Source of the DNA: Paucilactobacillus vaccinostercus DSM 20634
GTDB taxonomy: Bacteria; Bacillota; Bacilli; Lactobacillales; Lactobacillaceae
Assembly: GCF_001436295.1 (NCBI RefSeq)
Contig: NZ_AYYY01000061.1
Coordinates: 62,001-126,000, forward strand
Length of the DNA: 64,000 nucleotides
Direction of reading: 5' to 3'
Shown: positions 55,063 to 63,520 of the stretch, one piece after another
How positions within the stretch are numbered: the stretch's first letter is position 1
Layout of the letters: each line of letters opens with the position of its first letter
Notes under the pieces: generated by a model
Told to the model about the DNA's origin: nothing
What the model saw: the letters and a program-made list of their open reading frames with translations, nothing else
Databases searched by the model: none
Program-made: the position numbers and the translations under genes

Positions 55063-55076
55063 AGGAGAAATGAAAC

Positions 55077-55580
55077 ATGTATTCAATTGGAGATGTCGCC
55101 AAAATTATGGGGATTAATACCTCGGCTTTACGTTTCTATGATCGTCAAGGATTGTTACCATTTGTCGCTCGTGATCAAGCTGGCCGGCGAGTGTTCAAGC
55201 AAAATGATTTGAACTTTATCGAGGTCATTGACTGTCTTAAAAAAAGTGGTGTTCCCGTAAAAGATATTGGGCATTTCATTCAGTTGTGCATGCAAGGCGA
55301 TGGGACGTTGAAAGCCCGTTACGATTATTTAGATAAAGAAGAGCAGATGCTGCAGAACCGAATTGTGGAAATGCAACATCAGCTCGCTTTTTTGCGTTAT
55401 AAAAAATGGTACTATAAAACTTCGGTGGAGGCGAAAACAGAGGCGATCCACTTTGCACCGGGAACCAAGAGTGTTGATGAGAGGACGAAGCAGCTCTATG
55501 ATGAAGAACTTAAGCATTGTACGGACTTACGTCAGCTAATTGACCTCCCCAAAACGGATAACCAGGATGATATCGAGTAA
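55077..55580 (+). CDS. MerR family regulator
   Basis: 167 residues: MerR helix-turn-helix YSIGDVAKIMGINTSALRFY, DRQGLLPFVAR, a coiled coil (about 80-110) and a variable effector tail. Cotranscribed with the acetyltransferase. The SDR promoter at 53510 has the 19-bp spacer expected of a MerR target, so it probably activates the SDR gene and perhaps its own operon. Confidence 0.92.
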   Translation: MYSIGDVAKIMGINTSALRFYDRQGLLPFVARDQAGRRVFKQNDLNFIEVIDCLKKSGVPVKDIGHFIQLCMQGDGTLKARYDYLDKEEQMLQNRIVEMQHQLAFLRYKKWYYKTSVEAKTEAIHFAPGTKSVDERTKQLYDEELKHCTDLRQLIDLPKTDNQDDIE

Positions 55581-55816
55581 CTAAAATTGGAATCATTAAT
55601 GGTAAATGCGACGTAGACAAGGATCTGTATTAGTACTGGTAACGATGATTGAACACGATCTAAGTGACGTGTGATCGACAATTTCCGCAAATCGTGACGA
55701 ACGTCTTGTGTCACGGTTAGTGAACAGGTAGTATTCTATTATGTAAAAATCGGGTTAATGAGGGATATGACCCTGATAATTGCGGACACTAAGCGTCACT
55801 ATTGGGAGGACGACAC

Positions 55817-56155
55817 ATGTTAGACGAAGAAAGTAAGGTAACCCCAGCCGAGATTTGTGGGTGGAACTGGGGCGCCTTTATGTACAATATTTTTTGGGGT
55901 ATTGGTAATAAATCGTATCTACCCCTGCTGTGCTTAATTCCAGTTTTTAATTTAGTTTGGATTTTTGTATGTGGTTTTAAAGGCAACGAATGGGCTTGGC
56001 AAAAGGGCAATTATCGTGACATTGAAACGTTCAAAGCGGTTCAGGCAACGTGGAATCGCGCAGGGCTGTTTCAATTCTTACTGGCCATTGTCGGTGTACT
56101 GTTATATGTTTTCGTGTTTGCAGCAGCGATTGCTTCACTTTCGAGTGCCTATTAA
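55817..56155 (+). CDS. Small membrane protein, Trp-rich
   Basis: 112 residues with two or three membrane helices. The N-terminal ICGWNWGAFMYNIFWG and FKGNEWAWQKGNYRDIETFK are typical of a widespread small Firmicutes family often misnamed ribonuclease G. No catalytic motif is visible and function is unknown. GGGAGGA precedes ATG 55817. The 236 bases before it hold only a weak hairpin near 55692-55715. Confidence 0.75.
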   Translation: MLDEESKVTPAEICGWNWGAFMYNIFWGIGNKSYLPLLCLIPVFNLVWIFVCGFKGNEWAWQKGNYRDIETFKAVQATWNRAGLFQFLLAIVGVLLYVFVFAAAIASLSSAY

Positions 56156-56202
56156 AAAAGACGTATTAGTTGGTTTGAATGCCGGCTAATACGTCTTTTT
56201 TG
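56154..56202 (+). terminator. Rho-independent terminator
   Basis: AAAAAAGACGTATTAG and its complement CTAATACGTCTTTTTT; follows the small membrane protein gene. Confidence 0.85.
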
Positions 56203-56246
56203 TCGCAAAGGTGGGGATCTTTGCAAGGAGTTTAGTTGAGAAACTA

Positions 56247-56303
56247 TTGACGAAATAAAAAAGTGAGTATATACTCACTTTAAAAGGTGAGTGATTAATC
56301 ACT
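56247..56303 (+). promoter_or_regulatory. Promoter with TetR operators before the ABC exporter
   Basis: TTGACG (56247), 17-bp spacer, TATACT (56270). The -10 lies inside a perfect 22-bp palindrome at 56260-56281 (core AGTGAGTATATACTCACT). A second palindrome AGTGATTAATCACT is at 56290-56303. The TetR protein at 58215 is the likely repressor. Confidence 0.75.
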
Positions 56304-56327
56304 TATATCGAAAATGGAGGAAGAGCA

Positions 56328-57050
56328 ATGGCAAATGCAATTATTGAATTAACTCATTTGGTGAAAAAGTTTGGGAAACAAACCGTGCTGGAAGACATTA
56401 ATTTGACTGTTCAGTCCGGTGAGATTGTGGGCTTGATTGGGCCATCGGGTGCTGGTAAATCAACGGTTATCAAAACAACGTTGGGGATGGAAGTCGCTGA
56501 CGGTGGAAGCGCCAAAGTTTTCAATGAGGTAATGCCGAATCGAGAATTACTGAGTCGAATTGGCTACATGGCCCAAACAGACGCGTTGTACGAGTCACTT
56601 TCAGCGCGGGAAAATTTAAAGTTTTATGCCCAAATGAAGGGAATTGCGAAGGATGAGATCAAAACATCGATCGCCCATGTTGCGCAGGTTGTTGATTTGA
56701 CAGAGGACTTGGATAAGCGGGTCACGAACTATTCTGGTGGGATGATGCGACGTTTATCATTAGCCATCGCGTTGCTTGGTAATCCAGAACTATTAATTTT
56801 AGACGAACCCACGGTCGGGATTGATCCTGCTCTGCGGCGTCAAATTTGGAAAGAACTCAATCACATTCGTGACGAGGGCCGTTCAATTTTGATCACGACT
56901 CACGTGATGGATGAAGCGGAACTGGTCGATAAGGTCGCGCTACTACTCGGTGGTAAGGTGATGGCGTTTGATCAACCAGACGTGTTGAAAGCACAGTATG
57001 AAGCTAAGTCGATTGAAGACGTCTTTTTGAAGGCGGAGGGGGTCTTATAA
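56328..57050 (+). CDS. ABC exporter ATP-binding protein
   Basis: 240-residue ATPase. Walker A GPSGAGKST near residue 40, signature YSGGMMRRLS near 138, Walker B LLILDEPTVGIDP near 158 and the H-loop in ITTHVMDEAE. Pairs with the ABC-2 permease that starts at its last base (TAATG). Drug or lipid export is typical of this layout. Confidence 0.94.
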   Translation: MANAIIELTHLVKKFGKQTVLEDINLTVQSGEIVGLIGPSGAGKSTVIKTTLGMEVADGGSAKVFNEVMPNRELLSRIGYMAQTDALYESLSARENLKFYAQMKGIAKDEIKTSIAHVAQVVDLTEDLDKRVTNYSGGMMRRLSLAIALLGNPELLILDEPTVGIDPALRRQIWKELNHIRDEGRSILITTHVMDEAELVDKVALLLGGKVMAFDQPDVLKAQYEAKSIEDVFLKAEGVL

Positions 57051-58201
57051 TGCGTACAATTGCAATTATGAAGCGGGTACTGAAAGAGCTATTCCGCGAT
57101 AAAAGAACGTTAGCGTTGATGTTTGTTGCACCGATTTTTGTATTATGGCTGATGAGCGTTATTTTTACGGCCAACTCAACGACCAGTGTCGATATTGCCA
57201 CAGTCAACGTTTCCAGCAGTTTGAATACAACGCTAGGGGATGTGAAACACGTCGACGTGCATACTTATAGCACGCAGGCCAAGGCCAAGACGGCACTAAA
57301 GGATGATAAGGTGGACGCCATTATTCACAAAAAGGGCAGTGATTACAGCCTGACATATGCTAACACGGACTCAAGTAAAACCTCAGCCGTGAAAATGGCC
57401 TTTAAGACGGCATTGACGGCTACTAATGTGAATGGTATGAAGCAGCAATTAATTTTGGCGAAGGCAACCATTGCTAAATTACAAAGTACGCTACCGGCCA
57501 GTGCCCAGGCACAACTGGCAACGACGACTAGTCAGACCAACCAATCAACGGCCGCAACGCCTAAAATTACCAACCACTACGTATACGGGGATGCTGATAC
57601 CGGCTTCTTTGATAAGATGTTACCAATTTTAATGGGTTTCTTTGTTTTCTTCTTTGTCTTCCTTATTTCGGGGATGGCGTTGTTAAAAGAACGGACGAGT
57701 GGAACGCTTGATCGCCTACTAGCAACCCCCGTCAAACGGTCTGAAATTATTTTCGGATACATGGCCAGTTACGGTATTTTGGCGGTGATTCAGACGATCG
57801 TGATCGTATTGGCAACGGTCTGGTTACTGGGGGTCGAAGTTGTCGGTAGTATGATTGGTATTATCGTGATTAACCTGGTTTTGGCACTGGTCGCCCTCTC
57901 ATTTGGGATCTTCCTCTCAACGTTTGCACGGTCCGAGTTCCAGATGATGCAGTTTATTCCAATTGTGGTCATTCCACAGGTTTTCTTCTCCGGCATTATT
58001 CCGATGGATTCCATGGCTAGCTGGATTCAAGATATCTCGTACGTGATTCCAATTAAGTACTCCGGGGATGCGGTGACGGCCATCATGATGCAAGGAAAGA
58101 GCATCCTATCACTAGGATTAGATATCGGAGTTCTATTGATTTTCTTGGTCGTTTTGACCATACTGAATATTAACGGTCTCAAGCGTTATCGAAAAGTTTA
58201 A
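57050..58201 (+). CDS. ABC-2 type permease
   Basis: 383 residues: one N-terminal membrane helix, a large extracytoplasmic domain rich in Thr, Ser and Ala (about 45-175), then five helices. The block ERTSGTLDRLLATPVKRSEI is the ABC-2 permease signature. It forms an exporter with the ATPase. Coupled by a one-base overlap. Confidence 0.92.
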   Translation: MRTIAIMKRVLKELFRDKRTLALMFVAPIFVLWLMSVIFTANSTTSVDIATVNVSSSLNTTLGDVKHVDVHTYSTQAKAKTALKDDKVDAIIHKKGSDYSLTYANTDSSKTSAVKMAFKTALTATNVNGMKQQLILAKATIAKLQSTLPASAQAQLATTTSQTNQSTAATPKITNHYVYGDADTGFFDKMLPILMGFFVFFFVFLISGMALLKERTSGTLDRLLATPVKRSEIIFGYMASYGILAVIQTIVIVLATVWLLGVEVVGSMIGIIVINLVLALVALSFGIFLSTFARSEFQMMQFIPIVVIPQVFFSGIIPMDSMASWIQDISYVIPIKYSGDAVTAIMMQGKSILSLGLDIGVLLIFLVVLTILNINGLKRYRKV

Positions 58202-58214
58202 GGGATGACAACAC

Positions 58215-58862
58215 ATGAAACAGGAAATTTTTGCGAGCTATAAGGATTGGCTCAATGAACAAAAAATGCCAAAGGGCAAACGAGCTGCACTGCTGGCGGC
58301 ACTGGATCTATTTGCGAAGAACGGTTATGACGGCACGGCCACGATGGAGATTGCCAAACAAGCCGGTGTCAGTCAGGCAACTATTTTTAAGTATTTCAAA
58401 ACAAAGGATGATTTGCTAAGGGCCATCATGATTCCGTTTGTAAATAATTTGCTGCCGGATTATAAGGATGATTTTTTGGATGCCATTCCTACTGAACCGA
58501 CTATTCGGCAAATGGTTCATTTTTTCATCAACAACCGGTACGAATTTTTAAAGCAAAATTCGGAAGCCATCATGATTTTCTTCAATGAAATCATTACTAA
58601 TGCGGAAGTACGGACGCTGTTTATCCAATTTGCCCAGCAAACGGAACCACAATTTCTAGAAGTCATTTATGCTAAGCTGACACAAATTGGAACTTTACGG
58701 TCTGGAATGACGCCAATGGCGGTTTTTCGAACCATTGGGGGGCAATTATTGACCTACTTTTTCCAGCGAGAAAAGTTATTGCCATTTGTCGCCGCCGATG
58801 AGGCCGCAGATCTGGCTTTGATTGAAACGATTGTTGTGCATGCTATCAGTACTGAAGAATAA
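58215..58862 (+). CDS. TetR family regulator
   Basis: 215 residues: helix-turn-helix TATMEIAKQAGVSQATIFKYF followed by an all-helical ligand domain. Third gene of the ABC exporter operon (13-base gap), hence autoregulatory, and the probable binder of the two palindromes at 56260-56303. The inducing compound is likely the exported one. Confidence 0.92.
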   Translation: MKQEIFASYKDWLNEQKMPKGKRAALLAALDLFAKNGYDGTATMEIAKQAGVSQATIFKYFKTKDDLLRAIMIPFVNNLLPDYKDDFLDAIPTEPTIRQMVHFFINNRYEFLKQNSEAIMIFFNEIITNAEVRTLFIQFAQQTEPQFLEVIYAKLTQIGTLRSGMTPMAVFRTIGGQLLTYFFQREKLLPFVAADEAADLALIETIVVHAISTEE

Positions 58863-58864
58863 GG

Positions 58865-58880
58865 TGTTTCACGTGAAACA
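58865..58880. promoter_or_regulatory. parS site 5
   Basis: Perfect TGTTTCACGTGAAACA two bases after the TetR stop codon. Confidence 0.95.
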
Positions 58881-58889
58881 TTGTGCCTC

Positions 58890-58921
58890 AAAAAAGCTCA
58901 CCATAAACGGTGAGCTTTTTG
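58890..58921 (+). terminator. Rho-independent terminator
   Basis: AAAAAAGCTCACC/GGTGAGCTTTTT with ATAAAC loop; ends the ABC/TetR operon just after parS. Confidence 0.85.
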
Positions 58922-59028
58922 AGTGATTACTATTTTCCAATTTGGAATAGGTTGTGCCAATAACTGAATTGTTCCGACTTAGGTCGCTCTGTAAAATTAA
59001 TCGTATTGAGAAAGAGGAGGAACAAAGC

Positions 59029-59757
59029 ATGCCAATTGGTGTAATTGTCAATTCGTTATCGATCTTATTCGGAGGAATTTTCGGTGCGATCGGTGGAAAA
59101 TATATGAGCGACGACTTTAAAACGAATATTAACATGATTTTTGGTGCCTGTTCGATGGCGATGGGGGTATACGCAATTGCCCCAATGAAAAATCTGGCAG
59201 CCGTCATTTTTGCGACCATTATCGGGACCGTTTTGGGACTGGTCATTCACCTTGAAAAACATGTCAATAACGGTGCGATGGTGATGCAACGAGGAATTTC
59301 AAAGGTCATCAAAAATACGAATACGTTAATGTCAGATATCGAATTCAGTGCCGAACTCGTAACTGTGATTGTCCTATTTTGTGCTAGTGGAACGGGAATT
59401 TACGGGTCACTAACGGAAGGAATGACGGGTGATACATCGATTTTGATTTCAAAATCTGTGTTAGATTTTTTCACCGCAGCGATTTTTGCGACTAATCTAG
59501 GATACGTGGTGTCCGTTATCGCGGTGCCCCAGTTTATCATTTTTGGCGTCTTGTTTGGCATCGCGGGATACGTTTACCCATTGACGACTCCCGCAATGAT
59601 TTTAGATTTTAAAGCGGTCGGTGGATTGCTGATGCTCGCAACCGGATTTCGCATGATTAAGGTTAAAATGTTTCCAACTGCAGATATGATTCCAGCGATG
59701 ATTCTGATTATGCCTATTAGTTGGATGTGGACGACTTGGATCATGCCTCTGTTATAG
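59029..59757 (+). CDS. DUF554 membrane protein
   Basis: 242 residues with about seven membrane helices; the N-terminus GVIVNSLSILFGGIFGAIGG and FGACSMAMGVYAI are typical of DUF554 (YdfK-like) proteins, whose function is unknown. GAGGAGG precedes ATG 59029; the longer frame from 58954 lacks a ribosome site. Its 3' end overlaps the converging LysR gene by 17 bases. Confidence 0.88.
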   Translation: MPIGVIVNSLSILFGGIFGAIGGKYMSDDFKTNINMIFGACSMAMGVYAIAPMKNLAAVIFATIIGTVLGLVIHLEKHVNNGAMVMQRGISKVIKNTNTLMSDIEFSAELVTVIVLFCASGTGIYGSLTEGMTGDTSILISKSVLDFFTAAIFATNLGYVVSVIAVPQFIIFGVLFGIAGYVYPLTTPAMILDFKAVGGLLMLATGFRMIKVKMFPTADMIPAMILIMPISWMWTTWIMPLL

Positions 59758-60646
59758 GATTATCTTGAGGCTGATGTTGTTGGCAAAAATCCCAGAATAG
59801 TTGGGTCGCTGTTGTATGATGATCTTTGCGTTTCACAAATGCGAGGGTGCTTGTAACGGTCTCTTCGAGTGGTCGCATGACAACGGACGGGAAGTCGTAA
59901 AGATCCATTGATTTTTCCATCATAATGGAAACACCCATGTTGCGATTGATCATATCGAGAATTAGGTCAATCCGCTTTCCTTTGTAACTAATTTTCGGCG
60001 AAAAACCGGCCTGTTGAGCCATTGCAAGGATTGGATCGTACAATTGGGTCAGTTCATCGAGCAGTAAGAAAGGATCATTTTTTAACTCTGTTATGTTGAT
60101 GGTTTCCTTTTGAGCTAGGGGATGCGTTTTGGGAAGGACGACCACAAACTGATCGGTGGCACTGAGCAGAACTTCATATTGGTCCGGTAGTGGTGTGAAC
60201 AGCCGCAGAAAAATAATGTCAGCTCGTTTCTGATCAAGTGCGTTGATGAGTCCTTGCCCTTCGTCTTCCGCAAAGGTGAGATTAATTTTAGGATAAGCCT
60301 TTTGGAACGCGGGCATTAAATTAAAAACTTGATAACGAGAGATGGACGGAATAGCCCGAATATTTAGGGTGAGCTGTTCATCTTTTTTGTGTTGTTGGAG
60401 TTGGGTTAATAATTGTTGCTCATCCGCAATTATTTTCTGAGCGAGTGGTAGTGCGAGTTGTCCGGCCTCGGTGAGCGTAATTTGACGATGTTCACGCGAA
60501 AAAAGTTGGGTGTCGAGCCCCTTTTCTAGGGATTGAATATGCTTAGAAACGGTTGCTTGAGTGATAAACAAATTTTCCGCGGTTTCGGTATAGTTCAGGG
60601 TGTGGGCGAGGTCGATAAATGTTTTGATTTTACCGGTATCGATAAT
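59741..60646 (-). CDS. LysR family regulator with non-canonical start
   Basis: LysR-type regulator of about 301 residues. The helix-turn-helix reads KIKTFIDLAHTLNYTETAEN, then LFITQATVSKHIQSLEKGL, followed by the two-lobed effector domain. The first canonical start would be TTG 60571, which would delete half of the helix-turn-helix. Upstream the frame is intact and homologous back to a stop TGA at 60652-60650, and a perfect GGAGGTGA lies there, followed by CCC ATT ATC GAT. Translation must therefore begin at ATT 60646 or ATC 60643. Targets are unknown; no gene is close upstream. Confidence 0.88.
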   Translation of the reverse strand: MIDTGKIKTFIDLAHTLNYTETAENLFITQATVSKHIQSLEKGLDTQLFSREHRQITLTEAGQLALPLAQKIIADEQQLLTQLQQHKKDEQLTLNIRAIPSISRYQVFNLMPAFQKAYPKINLTFAEDEGQGLINALDQKRADIIFLRLFTPLPDQYEVLLSATDQFVVVLPKTHPLAQKETINITELKNDPFLLLDELTQLYDPILAMAQQAGFSPKISYKGKRIDLILDMINRNMGVSIMMEKSMDLYDFPSVVMRPLEETVTSTLAFVKRKDHHTTATQLFWDFCQQHQPQDNPITEA

Positions 60647-60784
60647 GGGTCACCTCCATATAGCATTCATTATAACCTATTTATTTTAGTGAAAAGTGGT
60701 GTTGGCGTAGAAGGTATGCATCAAGCTTTTCTCGGTAATAATTCTAAATAGCGGGCTGCTTTGGGCATATTAACGTCAATGTCA

Positions 60785-61330
60785 TCATTCGGTCGCCGTC
60801 CGCTGGGCCAGCAGTGCCGCCAACTTGATGGTCGTGTTGCGGTTACGAATGCTGACGAGCTTGTAGTACGGTTCCGGTAACATTTTGGCGTAGAGCGCGC
60901 GGGAGTAATTGACTTTTTGTGGCGAACTCCAGAAGATAACGTGCGGGGTGATGGTAATCTGGTCGTACGCCGTCGCCTTGGCCTGGATCAGCGCGTTGTA
61001 CTCGGGTTGGTATCCCGGTAGCTTGAACAGCGCGTTGTGGCGAATGTCACCGGGGGCACCCCACCAGTCGGGTGCGGCGGCTACGAGTGACCGGTAGGTG
61101 GCACTGGGGATGACGGTAAAGCTAACGGGCCAGTCGTAGTTGGCGGTCAGCACCTGGGCAACCTGTTGCATGACGTCGGGGTGGGTGCTGGTGAAGAGCA
61201 CGTTACCGCTGTTGATGTAACTTTGCACGTTGGTGGCTCCCGCCGCCGCGAGCTGGGCGCGCAGGTCGGCCATAACGACACGACTGTTGCCGCCGACGTT
61301 CACCCCGCGTAGTAATAATAGGTAGTCCAT
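60785..61330 (-). CDS. DUF1697 protein
   Basis: 181 residues; LLLLRGVNVGGNSRVVMADL and VQSYINSGNVLFTS are the DUF1697 signature. Function is unknown. ATG 61330 has GAGG six bases before. Base composition stands out: 61201-61260 contains 38 G/C of 60 against 27 of 60 at 61681-61740 in the next gene, which suggests a different origin. Confidence 0.9.
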   Translation of the reverse strand: MDYLLLLRGVNVGGNSRVVMADLRAQLAAAGATNVQSYINSGNVLFTSTHPDVMQQVAQVLTANYDWPVSFTVIPSATYRSLVAAAPDWWGAPGDIRHNALFKLPGYQPEYNALIQAKATAYDQITITPHVIFWSSPQKVNYSRALYAKMLPEPYYKLVSIRNRNTTIKLAALLAQRTATE

Positions 61331-61573
61331 AGCTTGCCTCGATTCCGGCAACTGCAGTGGCAGTCACCTTAAGTTACTGTGAATTATAGTCATATTGTGC
61401 GTGCACAACAATGGGTATGCGTGTTCATTTAGATAGATAGAACGGGCACGCTTGGAAAATTGATTCTGTAACTTAAAAAGTGACTAATTATGCTAGAATC
61501 CGTTTACATTTTTATGCAAAACGCATATGCTAATGACTAATATTGTGAAAATGCGGAACAGGAGATGCCTAAT

Positions 61574-62434
61574 TTGAGTTTACTAATGTTACTATTACCG
61601 GCGCTAGGATGGGGGCTTTTACCACCAATTGTGTCAAAAATTGGTGGTCGGCCCGCTAACCAAATTTTTGGAACGGCCCTCGGACTACTAATTGCTAGTA
61701 TTGGGGTATTTGCGGTTGTGCATCCAACAACGGATGCTAAAAGTTTTATCATGGCGTTACTCGCAGGGGCCTTTTGGATTATGGGGCAGGTCGGCCAGTA
61801 TATTGGCTATCAAAAAATTGGTATTTCCCGAACTATGCCGATTTCAACTGGATTCCAATTAATTGGAACGGCATTAATTGGTGTTTTTATTTTTGGTGAA
61901 TGGTCAACAACGGTCCAACGAATTGCCGGAGTTTGTGGCATTATAATGTTAATCATCGGTATCTGGTTTACGTCAATCACAGATCAATCGGATGGTAAGG
62001 GCAGTCGCGGTGTTATTTTACGAACAATCATCATGTTATTGTTTACGACAATTGGATATTGTATTTATGAATCAATTCCTAAAGGGTTAGAAAACTCAGG
62101 ATTGGCAATTTTTTTACCTGAATCTTTGGGGATGTGTCTGGGTGTTATCGTGTATCTAATTTTTAGTCATCAACTCGATGCATTTAGGCAAAAAACGAGT
62201 TACCTGAATGCAATCGGTGGTCTGGTATTTTCGATTGCGGCCGTATCATATATTTTTTCGGTGCGCGATAATGGCGTGAATACTGCCTTTATTGTTTCTC
62301 AAGTTTCTGTCGTTATTTCAACATTGGGTGGGATGCTCGTAATGCATGAGCATAAGAGTCACCGAGAGATGGTCTTGACGGTGCTGGGATTAGTCTTAAT
62401 TATTGCAGGAGCATTTACGACATCGCTATTCTAA
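61574..62434 (+). CDS. GRP-family sugar uptake transporter (GlcU/RhaT-like)
   Basis: Ten-helix GRP permease, paralogue of the protein at 21316: MLLLPALGWGLLPPIVSKIG, GAFWIMGQVGQYIGYQKIGI and FIFGEWSTTV match its blocks. I prefer the start TTG 61574, since AGGAG stands nine bases before it while the ATG at 61565 abuts that site. No regulator is adjacent, unlike the other copy. The substrate is glucose, ribose or another sugar. Confidence 0.9.
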   Translation: MSLLMLLLPALGWGLLPPIVSKIGGRPANQIFGTALGLLIASIGVFAVVHPTTDAKSFIMALLAGAFWIMGQVGQYIGYQKIGISRTMPISTGFQLIGTALIGVFIFGEWSTTVQRIAGVCGIIMLIIGIWFTSITDQSDGKGSRGVILRTIIMLLFTTIGYCIYESIPKGLENSGLAIFLPESLGMCLGVIVYLIFSHQLDAFRQKTSYLNAIGGLVFSIAAVSYIFSVRDNGVNTAFIVSQVSVVISTLGGMLVMHEHKSHREMVLTVLGLVLIIAGAFTTSLF

Positions 62435-62439
62435 GTGAT

Positions 62440-62455
62440 AGTTCCACGTGAAACA
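62440..62455. promoter_or_regulatory. parS site 6
   Basis: AGTTCCACGTGAAACA, 15 of 16 to the B. subtilis-type parS TGTTCCACGTGAAACA. It lies in the leader of the pentapeptide gene, 28 bases before its start. Confidence 0.85.
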
Positions 62456-62482
62456 TATTTTGAATTTAAAGGGGTCCAATCA

Positions 62483-63073
62483 GTGATTGAAAATCAAACG
62501 CTTGCCTTCGATCAAATCGAAGAAAATGAAACCTATCAAAATTGCCATTTTACTTTTTCTAATCGGCCGATTCGCTTGATGGACGTGACATTAAGCGGAT
62601 GTACCTTTGATCAACAGGATTTTAGTACGGGAGAATTTGTCGATTGCCAGTGGATTAACTGCGAATTAGCGAATACCAATTTTGCCAACTGTGTGTTTTA
62701 CGACAACCGGTTCACAACGTGCTTGCTGACGGGGGTTGATTTTAGTAATAATGACTGGAAACAGGTCGTGGTAGAAGCGTGTAAAACCGACTATTTTAAT
62801 GTTTCGGGTTCTCGATTAACTAACTGTCAATTCAACCATAGTCACATGATCGCATCTTATTTTCAAGAAGTGACCGTCAAAAAAGGACTCGTATTTGATC
62901 ACTCGGAGATCGATCAGACCGATTTTACGGGAACTGCAATGACTGGAATTAATTTGGCAGATAGTCAATTTAGCGACTTAATGGTTACGCCGGCGCTCCT
63001 ACGGGGGTGCAAGATTAATGCTTATCAGGCAGCCTTGTTTGTGGCCCTGATTGGGATGGAAGTTGTGGACTAG
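62483..63073 (+). CDS. Pentapeptide repeat protein
   Basis: 196 residues built of A(D/N)LxF-type pentapeptides, for example CTFDQQDFST, CELANTNFANCVF, GVDFSNNDW, SEIDQTDFTG and GINLADSQFSD, forming a right-handed square helix. Some members (Qnr, MfpA) mimic DNA and shield gyrase from quinolones; that function is only a possibility here. The start is GTG 62483 with AAAGGGG before it; an earlier GTG 62435 would place parS inside the gene. Confidence 0.87.
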   Translation: MIENQTLAFDQIEENETYQNCHFTFSNRPIRLMDVTLSGCTFDQQDFSTGEFVDCQWINCELANTNFANCVFYDNRFTTCLLTGVDFSNNDWKQVVVEACKTDYFNVSGSRLTNCQFNHSHMIASYFQEVTVKKGLVFDHSEIDQTDFTGTAMTGINLADSQFSDLMVTPALLRGCKINAYQAALFVALIGMEVVD

Positions 63074-63085
63074 TAAAAAAACGTG

Positions 63086-63132
63086 TTGACAAGTTTGAAC
63101 GCGTCCATTAATATAAACGCATGGACGTTCAA
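63086..63132 (+). promoter_or_regulatory. Promoter with ArsR-type operator
   Basis: TTGACA (63086), 17-bp spacer, TAATAT (63109). TTGAACGCGTCCAT in the spacer and ATGGACGTTCAA after the -10 form an inverted repeat (arms TTGAAC..GTCCAT) across the promoter. Confidence 0.65.
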
Positions 63133-63155
63133 CAACACTCAAGGGAGGCCTCCTC

Positions 63156-63458
63156 ATGAGTCAAACCACAGTTAAATTAATGCAAGAATGTGCGCCGGTT
63201 TTTAATCTATTGCAGGATCACCGCCGCCTTGAAATCTTGAATATTTTGTTTGATCATCCCGATCTCAGCGTTTCTGAACTGGCCGCATCGCTAGAATTAT
63301 CACGGCCGGCCGTATCGCACCACCTAAAATTGATGCTTGACCATCAACTGGTGCGTGTTGAGCAGCGGGGAAAAGAAAGATACTACACTGTCAATTTGTC
63401 ACCATCGCTAGAGTTATTACGTCGATTAGTGGCATCACTCGAAAAGGACATCTCGTAA
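63156..63458 (+). CDS. ArsR-family regulator
   Basis: 100 residues: LLQDHRRLEILNILFDHPDL, recognition helix LELSRPAVSHHLKLMLD and wing RGKERYYTVNLS. No metal site is visible. GGGAGG precedes ATG 63156. It precedes the alpha/beta hydrolase by 62 bases and probably controls it and itself through the inverted repeat at 63095-63132. Confidence 0.92.
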   Translation: MSQTTVKLMQECAPVFNLLQDHRRLEILNILFDHPDLSVSELAASLELSRPAVSHHLKLMLDHQLVRVEQRGKERYYTVNLSPSLELLRRLVASLEKDIS

Positions 63459-63520
63459 TAGATGTCCTTAACTTAAAATCAATACGTTCACACGTTTAAA
63501 CTCGTAGAAAGGAATTAACA

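Noticed and set aside
56901-56916. Another CACGTG core inside the ABC ATPase gene
   Set aside because: The flanking bases do not match TGTTTCACGTGAAACA.
62435-62482. Upstream GTG as the pentapeptide gene start
   Set aside because: No ribosome site, and it would put a parS site inside the coding region; GTG 62483 has AAAGGGG at the right distance.
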